Part shown: one piece after another, positions 33,320 to 44,150 of the stretch
How positions within the stretch are numbered: the first letter of the stretch is position 1
Layout: each line of letters starts with the position of its first letter
Assembly: GCA_008973525.1 (NCBI GenBank)
Contig: WACJ01000461.1
Coordinates: 37,719 to 101,718 of the forward strand
DNA length: 64,000 bases
Source of the DNA: Stenopsyche tienmushanensis
Lineage: Eukaryota; Arthropoda; Insecta; Trichoptera; Stenopsychidae
Direction of reading: 5' to 3'
The notes under the pieces: model-generated
The model's input: only the letters and a program-made list of their open reading frames with translations
Database searches by the model: none
What the model was told of the DNA's origin: nothing
Made by a program: the position numbers and the translations under genes

Positions 33320-33750
33320 TATATCTTTGGAATGTCTAGAATAGGGATCCCAAATATTCGTAAAGTCAATTATTCGAATAAAAAATATAAAATTGGTAAA
33401 GGATTCGAATATTTTATATATTTATATAATAAATATTTTTTTTTCTACCTGTATCCGATATTTCGAACCTCCTGTCGGATTCGTGCTCGCGGATCGAGCC
33501 AATCCATGTCCTTCTAGTCAAACGTGATTTTCTTGGAAATGAGCAATTTTGCAATGAGCAATGAGCCGATCGGAACAATTCTAGGAATTATAATATTTTA
33601 TTGATTTTTTTTTGTAAAGAAGTGTGCCGTGTTTTCCAATCAGTCAAAGAAAGTGATTGAAAGGATCGCGAGAACTGTTAGAAGGCTAAAATTGAGCCGC
33701 TTGGAAATGTTTTCTTCGTTGATAAATTCAAATACATAACATTAGTGTAG
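33320..33750. repeat. shared spacer plus hAT-B remnant
   Basis: A 22-bp spacer (TATATCTTTGGAATGTCTAG plus AA) and then TAGGGATCCCAAATATTCG, the hAT-B terminus. ATTCGAATA boxes follow to about 33460. Further blocks (GTCAAACGTGATTTTCTTGG and AAAATTGAGCCGCTTGGAA) also recur at 36.46-36.60 kb. Confidence 0.65.
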
Positions 33751-33828
33751 TTTTGACACTAAAATAAGTAGAAGAAATTGGCACGACAAGTCTCCGATGG
33801 CTATTTGAAAAAAAAAAAAAAATACATC

Positions 33829-34040
33829 TGTAGCGTGGGCGTTTTATCATCCCCACGTAGTAGCGCTGTTAATCTGAGCAGATTTAATTCGCCAGATTAA
33901 CAGCGACATCTTCCGTCTCTCTTCAGGTGCAATGTGCTATTTTAACAGCGCCATCTCTTGTGGCCCTACGGAGACATTGCACCTGCTTACCGACCGATCG
34001 CTTCTTGCGCGTGCACCGTTGCCGGTTGGAGAGTGACGTT
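33829..34040 (+). repeat. LTR-like repeat, 5' part
   Basis: Starts TGTAGCGTGGGCGTTTTATC. Contains a 38-bp insert-like palindrome built from GCTGTTAATCTG and CAGATTAACAGC, then AGGTGCAATGTGC and GAGACATTGCACCTGC. It breaks off after GGTTGGAGAGTGACG. Confidence 0.55.
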
Positions 34041-34639
34041 GAAGTGAAGTGGAAGTTTCAATGAACACAGCGCATATTAAGCCATGAAATACCTAAATCA
34101 GAGATAGAATTCCAGTGTTCGACTTTTGATCATCCCCGGTTCATTTAACTGTGGTTCAATCATGATATATGGCTGATGGAGAAGGGCCTATCGAGCGAAT
34201 TAAAAATGGGATAGATGATTTATACGATTCATGTTTACGAGTATGATTGCCGTTATCGAAACACAAGTGGGAGCAATTATAGACTTATTTGGAGAACAGA
34301 AGGCCAATGCCTAGAAGAAATGCAATGATTTATGCTAATTACTCCAATTTATGAAGGCACCTTACACTGCCATGCATTCATACGAAATAAGATATGTGTG
34401 GGCAAACGAGATCTGGATGCATGAACGTACATATATTCCATAGACTTGGATTCAGTAGTGAATATATATGTTAGGGAAAAAACTATAAAATGTCTTTTGG
34501 TAGTATTTCTATACATCATTGATATACCATCATTAGACTTCAAAATATATACAAGAATAGGGCAAGTTCAGAATCACGGACCGCATCTCAAATTACAGGT
34601 ACTTCTCGATTTAAGACCGAGATGGGTTCCTAGAATTTA
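34041..34639. other. no recognisable feature
   Basis: No supported frame or repeat. Confidence 0.45.
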
Positions 34640-34735
34640 ATTTAAAAAATTAATCTTTGTTTGTTCGTATTTAATGCGTTGCCATATCGTTCAACCGATT
34701 GCGATAATACTTTGTGTATTATAGAAAATTTAAAA
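34640..34735 (+). repeat. Rep1-like fragment
   Basis: 'GCCATATCGTTCAACCGATT' followed by GCGATAATACTTTG resembles the Rep1 segment at 22.5 and 52.4 kb. Short and diverged. Confidence 0.4.
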
Positions 34736-35212
34736 CATCCACTTCTGACACTAATGAAATGCCGGATATCAGGCATTGTTTATAATGGGCATTTATAATC
34801 ACCGGCACATGGACCAAATATCTAATCAAATATTCAATCTCATCTAAATCGCACTCTCTAACAAATACGTATCTTCTTGAGGGAATCGATTTAGTTTTCA
34901 CTGTAGCTCCCTCAATTGTTCACTGTTGTAGAACTTTCACATAATGATCCCTGTTAAGTGAATAAATTATTTTTGTTTGACTTTTAAGTTTAGAATATTC
35001 TCGTTTAACTGCAACTGGGACATAATACATATATAAGTGTATAGCTGTGAGTGTGTAAATACTGGAATGGTTTTGTATGATTCAGTTGACCTGCTGGACC
35101 TTGATATGTGAAGTGCAGACAGCTTTTCAGCGATTGTGTGGGTTGCTGTTAATCATACTGAAACGTCCGCAAATCACCAGATTGAAGATTTTGAAGAGTT
35201 ATTTTCTGATTA
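34736..35212. other. no recognisable feature
   Basis: Nothing beyond the flank of the mariner element. Confidence 0.4.
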
Positions 35213-35214
35213 TA

Positions 35215-36402
35215 TTGGGTTGGGGAATAAGTTCGTAGCGTTTTTATCAAAAACTTTTATTCAAACAAAAATCAATAGTTTTAGCAATAAATTAATTAAT
35301 TATGTACTCGGCCAATTTGTCGATGCTGTTCCGCCAAAAATCGCCCAGTCTGGTATCAAGGAATTTGTTGAGCCAGTTTTTAAGGTCGTCTTCATGGTTC
35401 GACAGGGAGCAGAAAAGATGGTGATCCGTCGGTGTAATGTCTGGAAAAAACGGCGGATGCTGAAGGACCTCCCATTCGAGCTCTTGGAGTGCGGCTCTGA
35501 CGACTTGTGCCACATGAGACCTGTCGTTGTTGTGAAGGAGTGAGGTTTGGATCTGTCGATGGGACATTTTCAGTTCAATAGTCTCTTTCACGCGGTGAAG
35601 CTGAGCTTTGTAAAGCAAGTATTTCTTTCGAGCATATCCCAATGCACCATGGTCTCTCTGTCCCACCAAACGCAGCTCATGGCCTTCTTTGGATGGAGTT
35701 CAGGCTTGACTCTCGGCTTTGGCGTATCTCCTGGAGCCACCCAATTCCTTTATTTGCTTAATGTTTATGTATAGGCACCATTTCTCGGTACAAAAAGCGC
35801 TGTTTATGACCGCGTGTAGCTCGATGGCGGGCGAGATGTTGAGAAGCAATGTAAAGGTGATTTTCTTTGTTGTTTTCGTTAAGCTCTTGAGGCACCCAGA
35901 CTCCCAATTTTTCGGCAAATCCCATTGAATGAAGATGATTGAGAATCGTTTTATGATCGCAATTCATTTATCGGCACAATTAACGACTTGTTTGGCGATC
36001 GTCCTCCATCAAAAGTGCTTTAAGACGCTCTTCGTCGAATTCAGAAGGTCTATCGTCAACATCAAAACCGCCATTTTTGAACATTGCAAACCAATTCTGT
36101 GTTATGACACCTTTTTCGTATACATTGCAAATGTCCCGGGCTGCATTAGCAGCTTTTTGACCTTGACAAAAAGTGAAGAATAGTAAGTATCGAAATTGTT
36201 GCTTTTACCTCCTGGATATTGCATTTTTAAGATTAAAAGGTAATAAAAAATTAAATTATTCAAAAAGACGATTAACACAGATTTGTAGAACACAAAGTTC
36301 TACAAAGCTCTATCGAATGAATATTATATACTTTGCCAAAAGGCAAAAAAAAGTTGTAAAACAAAAAATATAAAAACGCTACGAACTTATTCCCCAGCCT
36401 AA
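35215..36402 (-). mobile_element. mariner element, 1188 bp
   Basis: Terminal repeats TTGGGTTGGGGAATAAGTTC (left) and TTAGGCTGGGGAATAAGTTC (right, inverted), each flanked by TA. Length is slightly under the usual 1.28 kb of mariner, in keeping with the deletions seen in the gene. It encodes one transposase on the minus strand. Confidence 0.9.
35292..35967 (-). pseudogene. mariner transposase pseudogene
   Basis: Readable in order: the helix-turn-helix end MNCDHKTILNHLHSMGFAEK and LGVWVPQELNENNKENHLYI, then SQHLARHRATRGHKQRFLYR. The TGDEKW motif with the first catalytic Asp should follow, but a deletion of about a dozen bases removes it and shifts the frame; EKWCLYIN continues in the next frame. 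The C-terminal frame has AQLHRVKETIEL, LLHNNDRSHVAQVV (normally HDNARPH; the second catalytic Asp is now Asn) and FFPDITPTDHHLF (the SPDLAPTDYHLF box with the third Asp kept), ending DKLAEYIIN. Two catalytic positions lost plus frameshifts mean it cannot act. Further N-terminal coding sequence (RPSEFDEERLKAL type) lies at about 35990-36060. Confidence 0.88.
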
Positions 36403-36604
36403 TATATCTTTGGAATGTCTAGAATAGGGGTCCCAAATTGGTAAAGCATTTAAATATTCTAATCTAGTCAAACGTGATTTTCTTGGAAATGAGCAATTTT
36501 GAATTTCTCGGAAATGAATAGCGTGAAATTATTGAAGGCTAAAATTGAGCCGCTTGGAAGTGTTTTCTTCGTTGTTAAATTCAAGTACATAACATTATGG
36601 CTTG
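36403..36604. repeat. shared spacer plus hAT-B remnant, second copy
   Basis: The same 22-bp spacer, then TAGGGGTCCCAAATTGG and the blocks listed for 33.3-33.75 kb, but with the ATTCGAATA region deleted. Confidence 0.65.
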
Positions 36605-36842
36605 TTCACACGTAGCGTCAAATACATCTTAACACGTTCCACGCCCAAATTCAATAGTCGGTGCGTAAACAGAAGAGATAGCGATGCAAAATTGAAATGC
36701 ACGGGATAAACATGGACAATATATGGCGCATCTTCTCTCGGGTGTTGTTTTATCTTAGATCGACAAGCTTGACTCTACTATTAGTTAAATTAACAAAAAA
36801 AAAGTGAAGATAAGCAAGTGCGAAGAGACAAGGGTAGGAATG
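36605..36842 (+). repeat. Rep2 copy
   Basis: Matches 46.14-46.38 kb over 'AATAGTCGGTGCGTAAACAG', 'GGCGCATCTTCTCTCGGGTG' and 'GTGAAGATAAGCAAGTGCGA'. Non-coding. Confidence 0.6.
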
Positions 36843-38622
36843 CAAGTTTCGAGGTCGATCTCGAAAGATATTTAGACAGTTGTCCATCTTAAAGTCATTT
36901 AAGAAAGACGTTCGTAAAGTTAACATTTGTAAATCGTAGAAATATGTAACAGGGAGACGCTGGATTCGCTTTTTGGAGACTGTTTGACTGACTGACAAAT
37001 TCTCGATCTCCGGGAAGCGAAAAAAAATGCAAAAAAAGTCGCAAGATGTTGTCCTAATCGTCCAAAATCACCTCATATGTGTTTGAATTGTTTCAATGAA
37101 TAGGTGGTAACATGTTATATTTTATTTTAAACATAATTTTATAACATTTAAACATATTTTATATGTATATTTTAGTTATTTTAATTTTATGCCTTTATAT
37201 GTTATATATAAACATATATTTATTATATTCTGTTTATTTAATATTTTCTGTGTATGTGCTAATTCCATTGAATAGAAAATAAATAACTTGTTAATTCGTA
37301 TTTAAATGGAGGAAGAAAACGTCCGAAAGAAATCCGCTCCGCGTCCACCATATACGGTGGACGTGGCACGGAACGCGTTAAAATAAAATAAAGGCAGAAA
37401 AGTAGTGACCATAAGTTAATTCGGGACTGTTTTTTGGCTAGGGCTGCCAACTCTGTCCCGCCGTGACATAGAACACTTTAAAATGAATCTACAGGCAGGA
37501 CCTTTCCAAACAAAATGCGAAAAAATAGTATTAAGAATTTTACATACTGCGTAAAAGTGAAACTACATATTTCTAGGGTCGAGAAAGTCCCTTGAAATAC
37601 ACGGTACATAGAAAACACTCATCTGCTCTAATCATCGAGGTGCACAAACGACATCAGTACTATTGACTTACAATTACTCACCGGAATTCAGATTTAATAC
37701 GTAAAATAGATTTAATTTTGATTGAAAATTCGAGTAACGTGAAATACGCATATTATATTGGCCAAAGATGAGAGTTTAAAGTTGCACCGACAATAAGTAT
37801 CATCTGATATTTTTGAAAATGTAAACATGCTCAATGTCTCTTCAAAAAACCGGTGATATTCTAACAATGGCTGAGCAAGTAGCCGTATTTCGTAACAAAA
37901 TCGTGATGCAAATAATTCAGAAATGTTTCCATCGTTGTGTGATTTTGATTCCGAAAATAAAATAAATGCGAAACAAATTAAAAATCTTATATCAACACGT
38001 TTTACAAATTTGTTTCAATGAACCCATTTGCTGAATATCACCTTTCGAGTTATTATAAAGATACTAAACATTGGCAGAGATAGATTCTTTCGATACTAAT
38101 AAGCAAATACAATGGCATTGCCCATTGTAAGGGAACAACTCAATTTTCTATTTAATATTATTGGGTATGTATTCATTCACATTAAATTATTATTACGCCG
38201 ATTCGATTTGCGCGGGGTTTTGTAGAAAGTTTGTAGTTTTTTTAAATTATTTTTGGATGAATATATGAATCCTTATCTATGAATAAATTACCATAATTCT
38301 CAGATGTTTAGTGACAATAAATGCTTTTTTTGATTTATTTTTAGTATTTAGCTGTGTAACATGCGATATACTTTTCGAAAAAAAATCGCTGTAAATGTGT
38401 GGGATTTCGAGCTAAAACTTTTCCATACTCAGCGGAGCCTTAGTATTAATATTGCGCCGATAGTGTCCCAGGTTTTATGACGAATGCTGTTCCTACTCGT
38501 CATTTTGTTATGATCTTTTAGCCAATGAGAGGCGTCGTTTTGAGAGACACTTGACGAGGTGTTATATGAAAAGGGTTGACAATTGAAGATAGACGGATTC
38601 AAGAGGTCTACTTTGGAATTAA
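36843..38622. other. no gene; one small hairpin
   Basis: CGTCCACCATATACGGTGGACG near 37344-37365 is an 8-bp-arm hairpin; a related GCGTCCACC occurs at 49.59 kb. Otherwise nothing was recognised. Confidence 0.4.
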
Positions 38623-38623
38623 A

Positions 38624-38692
38624 TAAACGCTACGAACTTATTCCCCAACCTAATATATCTTTGGAATGTTTAGAATAGGGGTCCCAAATATT
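38624..38692 (-). repeat. mariner terminal repeat plus spacer and hAT-B end
   Basis: Only about 30 bp of mariner terminus (AACGCTACGAACTTATTCCC), then the same 22-bp spacer and TAGGGGTCCCAAATATTG. It joins directly to an LTR-like repeat. Confidence 0.7.
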
Positions 38693-38693
38693 G

Positions 38694-38982
38694 AAAGTGC
38701 AATGTGTTATTTTAACAGCGCCATCTCTTGTGGCCCTGCGGAGACATTGCACCTGCATACCGACCGATCGCTTCTTGTGCGTGCACCGTTGCCGGTTGGA
38801 GAGTGACGCGCAGGAGGCGGGAGTCGGGTGAGTCATCGGTTAGCCTTGAATGCGGGAGATCGTCCCTCTTGCAGCCAAATCTCTCGCTCTCTCTCGTGTG
38901 AAATAAATTTTTAATTAGAGAAGAATCCGTCTCTATGCCCATCCATTCATCCAGCAACATTACAGCCCGATAGAAGAACGGA
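38694..38982 (+). repeat. LTR-like repeat, middle part
   Basis: From GTGCAATGTGTTATTTTAAC through GACGCGCAGGAGGCGGGAGT and GAAATAAATTTTTAATTAGA to CGATAGAAGAACGGACC. Both ends are missing. Confidence 0.5.
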
Positions 38983-39715
38983 CCGATCATGCAATGATAT
39001 CCTGTTACTGAAGGCTCATTCAAATAAAATCCTGAAATATCGGTCGTAAAATAAGGTTCGAAGATTTGTTTTGATGACATAGTGATTGTTGTGAGAAGCA
39101 GACTTGGTGCTGATGTCATATGTGACCAACAGGATATTTAGCGACAATTATTTTTAGAGTGCTCGTGAACACGTTCCTTCTAACTAATTTTCGCAATAAA
39201 ATTGCTAATTCTAAATCAGGACTAACATATTACTTCCATGACTAATCCACTCTTCGAATTGCAGGCCACGCTCGAAGTCCCAAGCCAAGATTAACAATGA
39301 TGGCCATCAAGGTGTATTTATTTTCAGTTTATGACCCGATGGTGTTTATTCGATGAACTCCTTCGCATTTCAATCGGATCATGTTCGTTTATTTACCCAA
39401 AGATGAGTCTCAAACGATTCGTTGTGACCGCGAATCACATGATTTGATGTGATTATTGCGACTGAGCATCACCTGATTGTGTACAACCGACCGCAAAAAT
39501 AGCAAACTATAAAAAACTAATCTTGGTGTATCGTAAAGCTGAATGTATATTTAGCCATTTGAAATACGAGTATACACGATGGTTTATATCGAAAAGAAAT
39601 AAAACATGATTAGAACGATAACTAATAACATAGGCAGAAAATTCCAGAAAAACCGCGTAAAAATATCCATACACCGAGATAATCTTCAATAAAATCATGA
39701 AAAAGATGATTGTGT
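38983..39715. other. no recognisable feature
   Basis: No supported frame or repeat. Confidence 0.45.
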
Positions 39716-40290
39716 CTCAATGATTCCTACTGATATGTCATTCGAATTGAAACGTGTGCAGTTTTCGTTGCAAGTATCAACAAAGCACAGGGACACACAG
39801 GGTATGCGTGCATGCTTCTCACATGGATAGCTGTATATGGGCTGCTCGCGCCCTTCTTATTTATCACAGGACGGTACGCATCATATGGAAATAAATTGCG
39901 TATCCAAAACCACTTCGATTACGAATCACTTCAAATTTCGGCATCTGAATTGCGAGAAAAGCGATAAAAAAACGAAGAAACCCCGCAATCGATGGCATTA
40001 GCATACCTAGAACATGGCTATCAATTTTATCCAAAATTTAATCGCAGATTGGCAGCACTGGACGGAGGATGCTCACGAGGAGCATCACTAAGGCGCCGGC
40101 AGATATTCCGCGTCCATGAGCCCGACAGGAGACTCGAAATATCCGAAAGATATATATTTGAAATCTTAATGTACCTCTCAAATAATTACCAATAGTAAAT
40201 AGTAATTAAATATAAATAAAATCATTCCAATGAATTAAAATACAAACATTGCAATCCCTGCCGGGTACTCGTCAGTAAAAAATAATAATT
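39716..40290 (+). repeat. Rep1, longest copy
   Basis: Contains CACACAGGGTATGCGTGCAT, 'GGCGCCGGCAGATATTCCGC', 'TCCATGAGCCCGACAGGAGA' and 'CTCTCAAATAATTAC', all shared with 52.6-52.8 kb. It ends near CAATCCCTGCCGGGTACTCG. A 67-codon frame inside (39992-40195) has no domain. Confidence 0.6.
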
Positions 40291-41244
40291 TAAAATTATA
40301 TCATAAAGTCTTGCAATATGCAAGAAAAAACCTCGCTTGCTGATTAGCCAAAAACATGTTCCAAATTCAGTCTTAATGTTTGTTAACTGTATAAGTCTGA
40401 TGTCATGGATTCATTATTTGACAGCAATTTTAAATGAACAATAAATTCAAATTTCCACCAGGGACATAACTGCTTTTGTTATACGTAATTAGCTCTGATT
40501 AGTTTTTTTTGTTACACCGTCGTAATTGCTTGAAACGCCAGTTTGTGCAGCACCCGATGCACAAATTTCGACACATACGTCGAAAACAATCAAAAACATA
40601 ATTGGGTCGACCATAATATAAGTTGTATATTAAATACAAGCAAATTTATCTGCTTAATCTATTAACAAAGCGATGTCCTATATATAGGACGATGGGTATA
40701 TTTGAATATAGTAGGTTATTCCAAATGGTTTTAATTGTTATGTATCCACCTCTCCAAGTATTTCTTCTTAAACTATGATCAGCTAATTAAATAAAGTAAA
40801 AAGCATAGATCGCCAACTATTGAAACCATTATTCTACCTTTTTACACTCGATTGACTGGCCAGTCCCAAGGAAGATATTGTTTTTATAATCTTATCTATG
40901 CGAAACATGAAATCACAAATTATGCTCGGAAAATTCTTGTTTTTTCGATATTCATATGGGAACTTTTCCATGATTGTTTTGAAACATATTAAATCAATGA
41001 TTGTACAAAATTCCGGATAATCGAAAATAATCATAATTGACGGGGAAAGTATGAATAAATTTTATTTGTCTAGATTTACAGACATAAACACATATAATCA
41101 ATTATTTACTCGTCAAAGATTTCTCGTTAAACAGAAATCAAAAATGAAAATATTTTTTGATTTTTCATATGTGTAGGCGGTCAACTAAGCTATAAAAATG
41201 TATAACATTAAAAATTCTGAGTCTATATAAATAAAGCAAACGCA
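40291..41244. other. no gene; pogo-B-like scrap
   Basis: At 40985-41075, AATTCCGGATAATCGAAAAT and ACGGGGAAAGTATGAATAAA match 24.79-24.84 kb inverted. Confidence 0.45.
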
Positions 41245-41515
41245 TAGGGATTCCGTGTCGAAACGTCCCGGGACAAAAGTCCCGGGACTTTTTTGCTGTA
41301 TCGAGTCCCGGGACTTTCAACGAAAAAAGTCCCGGGACTCTGGGACTCTGAGAAAGATTTTGTGATTTAAAATGTGTCTAATATATTGTACATTTTAATA
41401 ATGAAAATACATTTTTATGCCCCCGAAACCCTCAAAATTCGTCGAAATGTATTGAATGAAAGCAGGTATAACAGGGTACAAGGCAAAAAAAAATGCACAA
41501 TGGAACGGATGGTTG

Positions 41516-41523
41516 CTCTAAAT
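41516..41523. repeat. 8-bp target duplication, left
   Basis: CTCTAAAT, repeated exactly at 42273-42280. Confidence 0.85.
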
Positions 41524-42272
41524 CAGTGGTTCCTAACCTGGGGGGAATTACCCCCCGAGGGGTAAAACGGCTTTTCTGCGGGGGTAATGACAATATTCAT
41601 TTTCAGTATGTAGATAATAATAAAATGACAGATAAGCGTCATATGGCTTGCACTCTCTTCCAAGAAGTCTCTCACTGTGTTCTAAGGCCTTTCTAGTAAT
41701 CCTTCTCGTAAGGAGAGAGATGAAGAGACGAGAGACGGAGATGATACAGTTTCAACTTACTCGAGCACTAATTTGCACTTTCGCATTTGTGACAGTATTT
41801 AAAGTGAAATGACTTCTGCTTCTGGAAAAAAGCGCTTGTATAAAGAAGCATTTCTATGTGGAAAATATGGAAAAGCCTCAGTGTGTTATATGTAATAAAG
41901 TTCTTGGTACAGAGAACATGAAACCGAGCAAACTTAAAAAACATTTCGAGAATATTCACAAGGAGTTGGCAGGTAAAGAATTCAATTTTTGATTTCTTAA
42001 AAAAAAGAGTGTTCGCAATTGGACTAAACCAAAAATTAAAAAAAAACCTTGCAAATACAAAACAATTTCAATTTTCACACTAACCATCATTAAATTAATG
42101 AAGGAAGTATGTTAAAATTGTAATTTCCTATAGTTTTGTGCAATTTCATGATAAATAAAGGCTATTTGTATGTATTATATATTGTTTTCTTCACAAAATT
42201 TTAAAGGGGGGTAAAATCAGTTTTCCTGAGAGGTTATAGGGGTAACGAGACTAAAAAGGTTAGGAAACACTG
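41524..42272 (+). mobile_element. hAT-C element, 749 bp, with target duplication
   Basis: Starts CAGTGGTTCCTAACCTGGGG and ends AAGGTTAGGAAACACTG, imperfect inverted repeats of the CAGTGGTTCxxAACC type known from ZBED-like hATs. The flanks are the identical octamer CTCTAAAT. Subterminal DNA is G-rich (GGGGGAATTACCCCCCGAGG). It keeps a BED-finger fragment of its gene and is otherwise deleted. Confidence 0.88.
41850..41992 (+). pseudogene. BED zinc-finger fragment of hAT-C transposase
   Basis: The frame reads MEKPQCVICNKVLGTENMKP and then SKLKKHFENIHKELAGK before a stop. It has the complete C-x2-C-x-n-H-x-(4)-H arrangement of a BED finger (QCVICNKVL, KLKKHFENIH) and the ENMKPSKLKxH wording typical of ZBED/hAT proteins. 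In the family this finger binds the element's subterminal DNA. The catalytic and dimerisation parts are gone. All four zinc ligands are intact despite the truncation. Confidence 0.8.
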
Positions 42273-42429
42273 CTCTAAATGTTTCTCGGTAATCGCAACA
42301 GCTGGGATGGATTGATTCATAGAAAAAATCCGGAGTAAATGAAAGATCAATGTTATTTTAAATACAATATCATATTATCTTCTAGCTTGGAGCTAGCTCG
42401 TGCTGTTCTGATTCCAGTAAATATTTCAA

Positions 42430-42545
42430 AGGTTATTATAATTTATTTTATACCAGCGAATACCCGGCATGCGTTGCAATACCACACCTATTGATTGATT
42501 TGTTATGTGTGAAGATGAAGAATTATTGATTTTTTTAGGCATATG
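42430..42545 (-). repeat. short repeat scrap
   Basis: On the minus strand 'GCAACGCATGCCGGGTATTC' resembles the end of Rep1 at 40.27 kb (GCAATCCCTGCCGGGTACTC). Weak evidence. Confidence 0.3.
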
Positions 42546-42737
42546 TTGGATGTGGTTGCTTAGCAACACGCGCTTAGTTCGAAAGCTACGCGATGTATTG
42601 CTGTGGGACTGAGAGGTTAGGATGCGTGCGCTCTCCCTCACTTCGTATAGCGACTGGCGAGCCGCCGAGCACGGTCTAGAACCGCCGAACGGACAAAAAT
42701 CACGACAAACGAACAAATATCCAGACGCGAGACATTG

Positions 42738-42772
<35 letters not shown>

Positions 42773-42790
42773 TATATATATATAGATATC
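42738..42790. repeat. (TA)n microsatellite
   Basis: About 26 TA units with a few GATA interruptions. Confidence 0.9.
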
Positions 42791-42850
42791 TCGTATTAAA
42801 AAATTAGCACCGTTTTTTTAATATATATTTTATCATTATTGTAGTCCATA

Positions 42851-43247
42851 ATGGAAAGAAGTCAATCGGAAGTATGGAAACATTACAAAAACACTACAAA
42901 AAAGGAGATGAGTCCAATGCACCAAATCACATGCAAAGGATCAAACACAACTGAACTAGCGAGACATCTTGAAAGGGTACATCGAATGTTTTTGAATAAA
43001 AATATCGAAGAAGACATCACCGATGCGGAATGTTCAAATAGTGCGAACAGAATCAAAATTATTTCAACCACCAATAATAAATTTTATGAAGAGGAAAACA
43101 TTTTTTAGAAATCGCCCTGTCGTCAATGAACTTTGCATAAATCATGCTATGTATCTAGCTGTAATCGAAACATTTTATCAGAAAATTTATCAAACAGAAA
43201 CAGAAGAAGATTTAGATTATTCCAATAAAGATGAACAAAAACATTAA
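42851..43247 (+). pseudogene. hAT transposase N-terminus with degraded BED finger
   Basis: An 85-codon frame from ATG: MERSQSEVWKHYKNTTKKEM, then ITCKGSNTTELARHLERVH. The SEVWKHYxxT start and the CKGxxTxxLxRHLExxH half of a BED finger are clear. The first ligand pair, expected as AxCxxC, has become EMSPMHQ with no cysteines, so zinc binding is lost. A frameshift near 43030 moves into a second frame reading INFMKRKTFFRNRPVVNELC and on to DEQKH. It most likely belongs to hAT-E, whose ends enclose it. Confidence 0.7.
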
Positions 43248-43278
43248 AGAAAGTGATTCCAAAAATGGTAATTCAGAA

Positions 43279-44100
43279 ACAGGGTCGTAACGGGTGCAAC
43301 AGGACTTGGGGCGCAAAACGCAGTCGAATCAACATTGATTAACTCTGTCCATTTCTGTAGTACACACTAAGTTGTCTAATGCCTCTTTTCTTCGTTGTCG
43401 TTATGTTCGGGTATGGCATCCGATTGCGAACCGCTCATTCAGCGATCCAAAAAGCGGACCGATTGAGCATACAAACCTTATGGTCACTTCGTCTTCTTTT
43501 AGGGCGTTTTACGATATTTTCGTTGATAAATACGTACCCCATATGATCAATTCCATAGGACTAATTTACATAGGTTGCTAGTGCCAAATGAAGTTGTGAG
43601 CGAGACTAGCCTTCCTCTTACCCATAAAACTTACTTAGAGACCACTCGAAGTTGAGAATGCGCGTATCCTTGCGAACATATTTATTAGATTCGGTTTTAC
43701 ACCTTGCTGTGCGCTTTTGTTGAGCAGGCTGGTGATATACTGATTGAATACATCTAAATATTTGAATTAAATCAACATTTTCTTGGATCTTAAGCCGCTC
43801 ATTCGTCATATCAGCGGTCCGAAAAGCGGACCGATTGAGCATATAAACCCTATGGCCACTCCGTTCCCGTTTTAGGGATTTTTGCGGCATTTTCTATATT
43901 CTGTGCAATCGCGGAAGTGACGAAGCGTTTAGACCCTTTCTATCATAGTATTTTTTTTACAACAGTAGTCGCCATCTATGCGTTAGGTCAGGTAATTTTG
44001 AGGACTGTCTTTGTATATTATTTTAAAACGTACATTATAATTGTATTTAATATGTTGCATTTAGAATGGTATTAGTTAAACTTAAAAAAAAATTGGATTG
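43279..44100 (-). mobile_element. hAT-D copy, left end missing
   Basis: Begins with the right terminus CAGGGTCGTAACGGGTGCAA and follows the 60.1-kb copy in reverse almost to its left end. It breaks at AAAAATTGGATTG, where the last 70 or so bases of the element should be. A 50-bp palindrome starts at the very next base. Confidence 0.75.
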
Positions 44101-44150
44101 GTAAATAGTTATATGTGTTACATACATATGTAACACATATAACTATTTAC
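44101..44150. repeat. 50-bp perfect palindrome
   Basis: Two 24-nt arms (from GTAAATAGTTATATGTGTTA to its exact complement) separated by CA. It lies exactly at the broken end of hAT-D. Confidence 0.95.

Noticed and set aside
41245..41360. Repeated CCCGGGACT blocks considered as a CRISPR-like or satellite array
   Set aside because: Spacing is irregular and the blocks occur only at the two ends of one element, so they are subterminal hAT sequence. No prokaryotic context exists.
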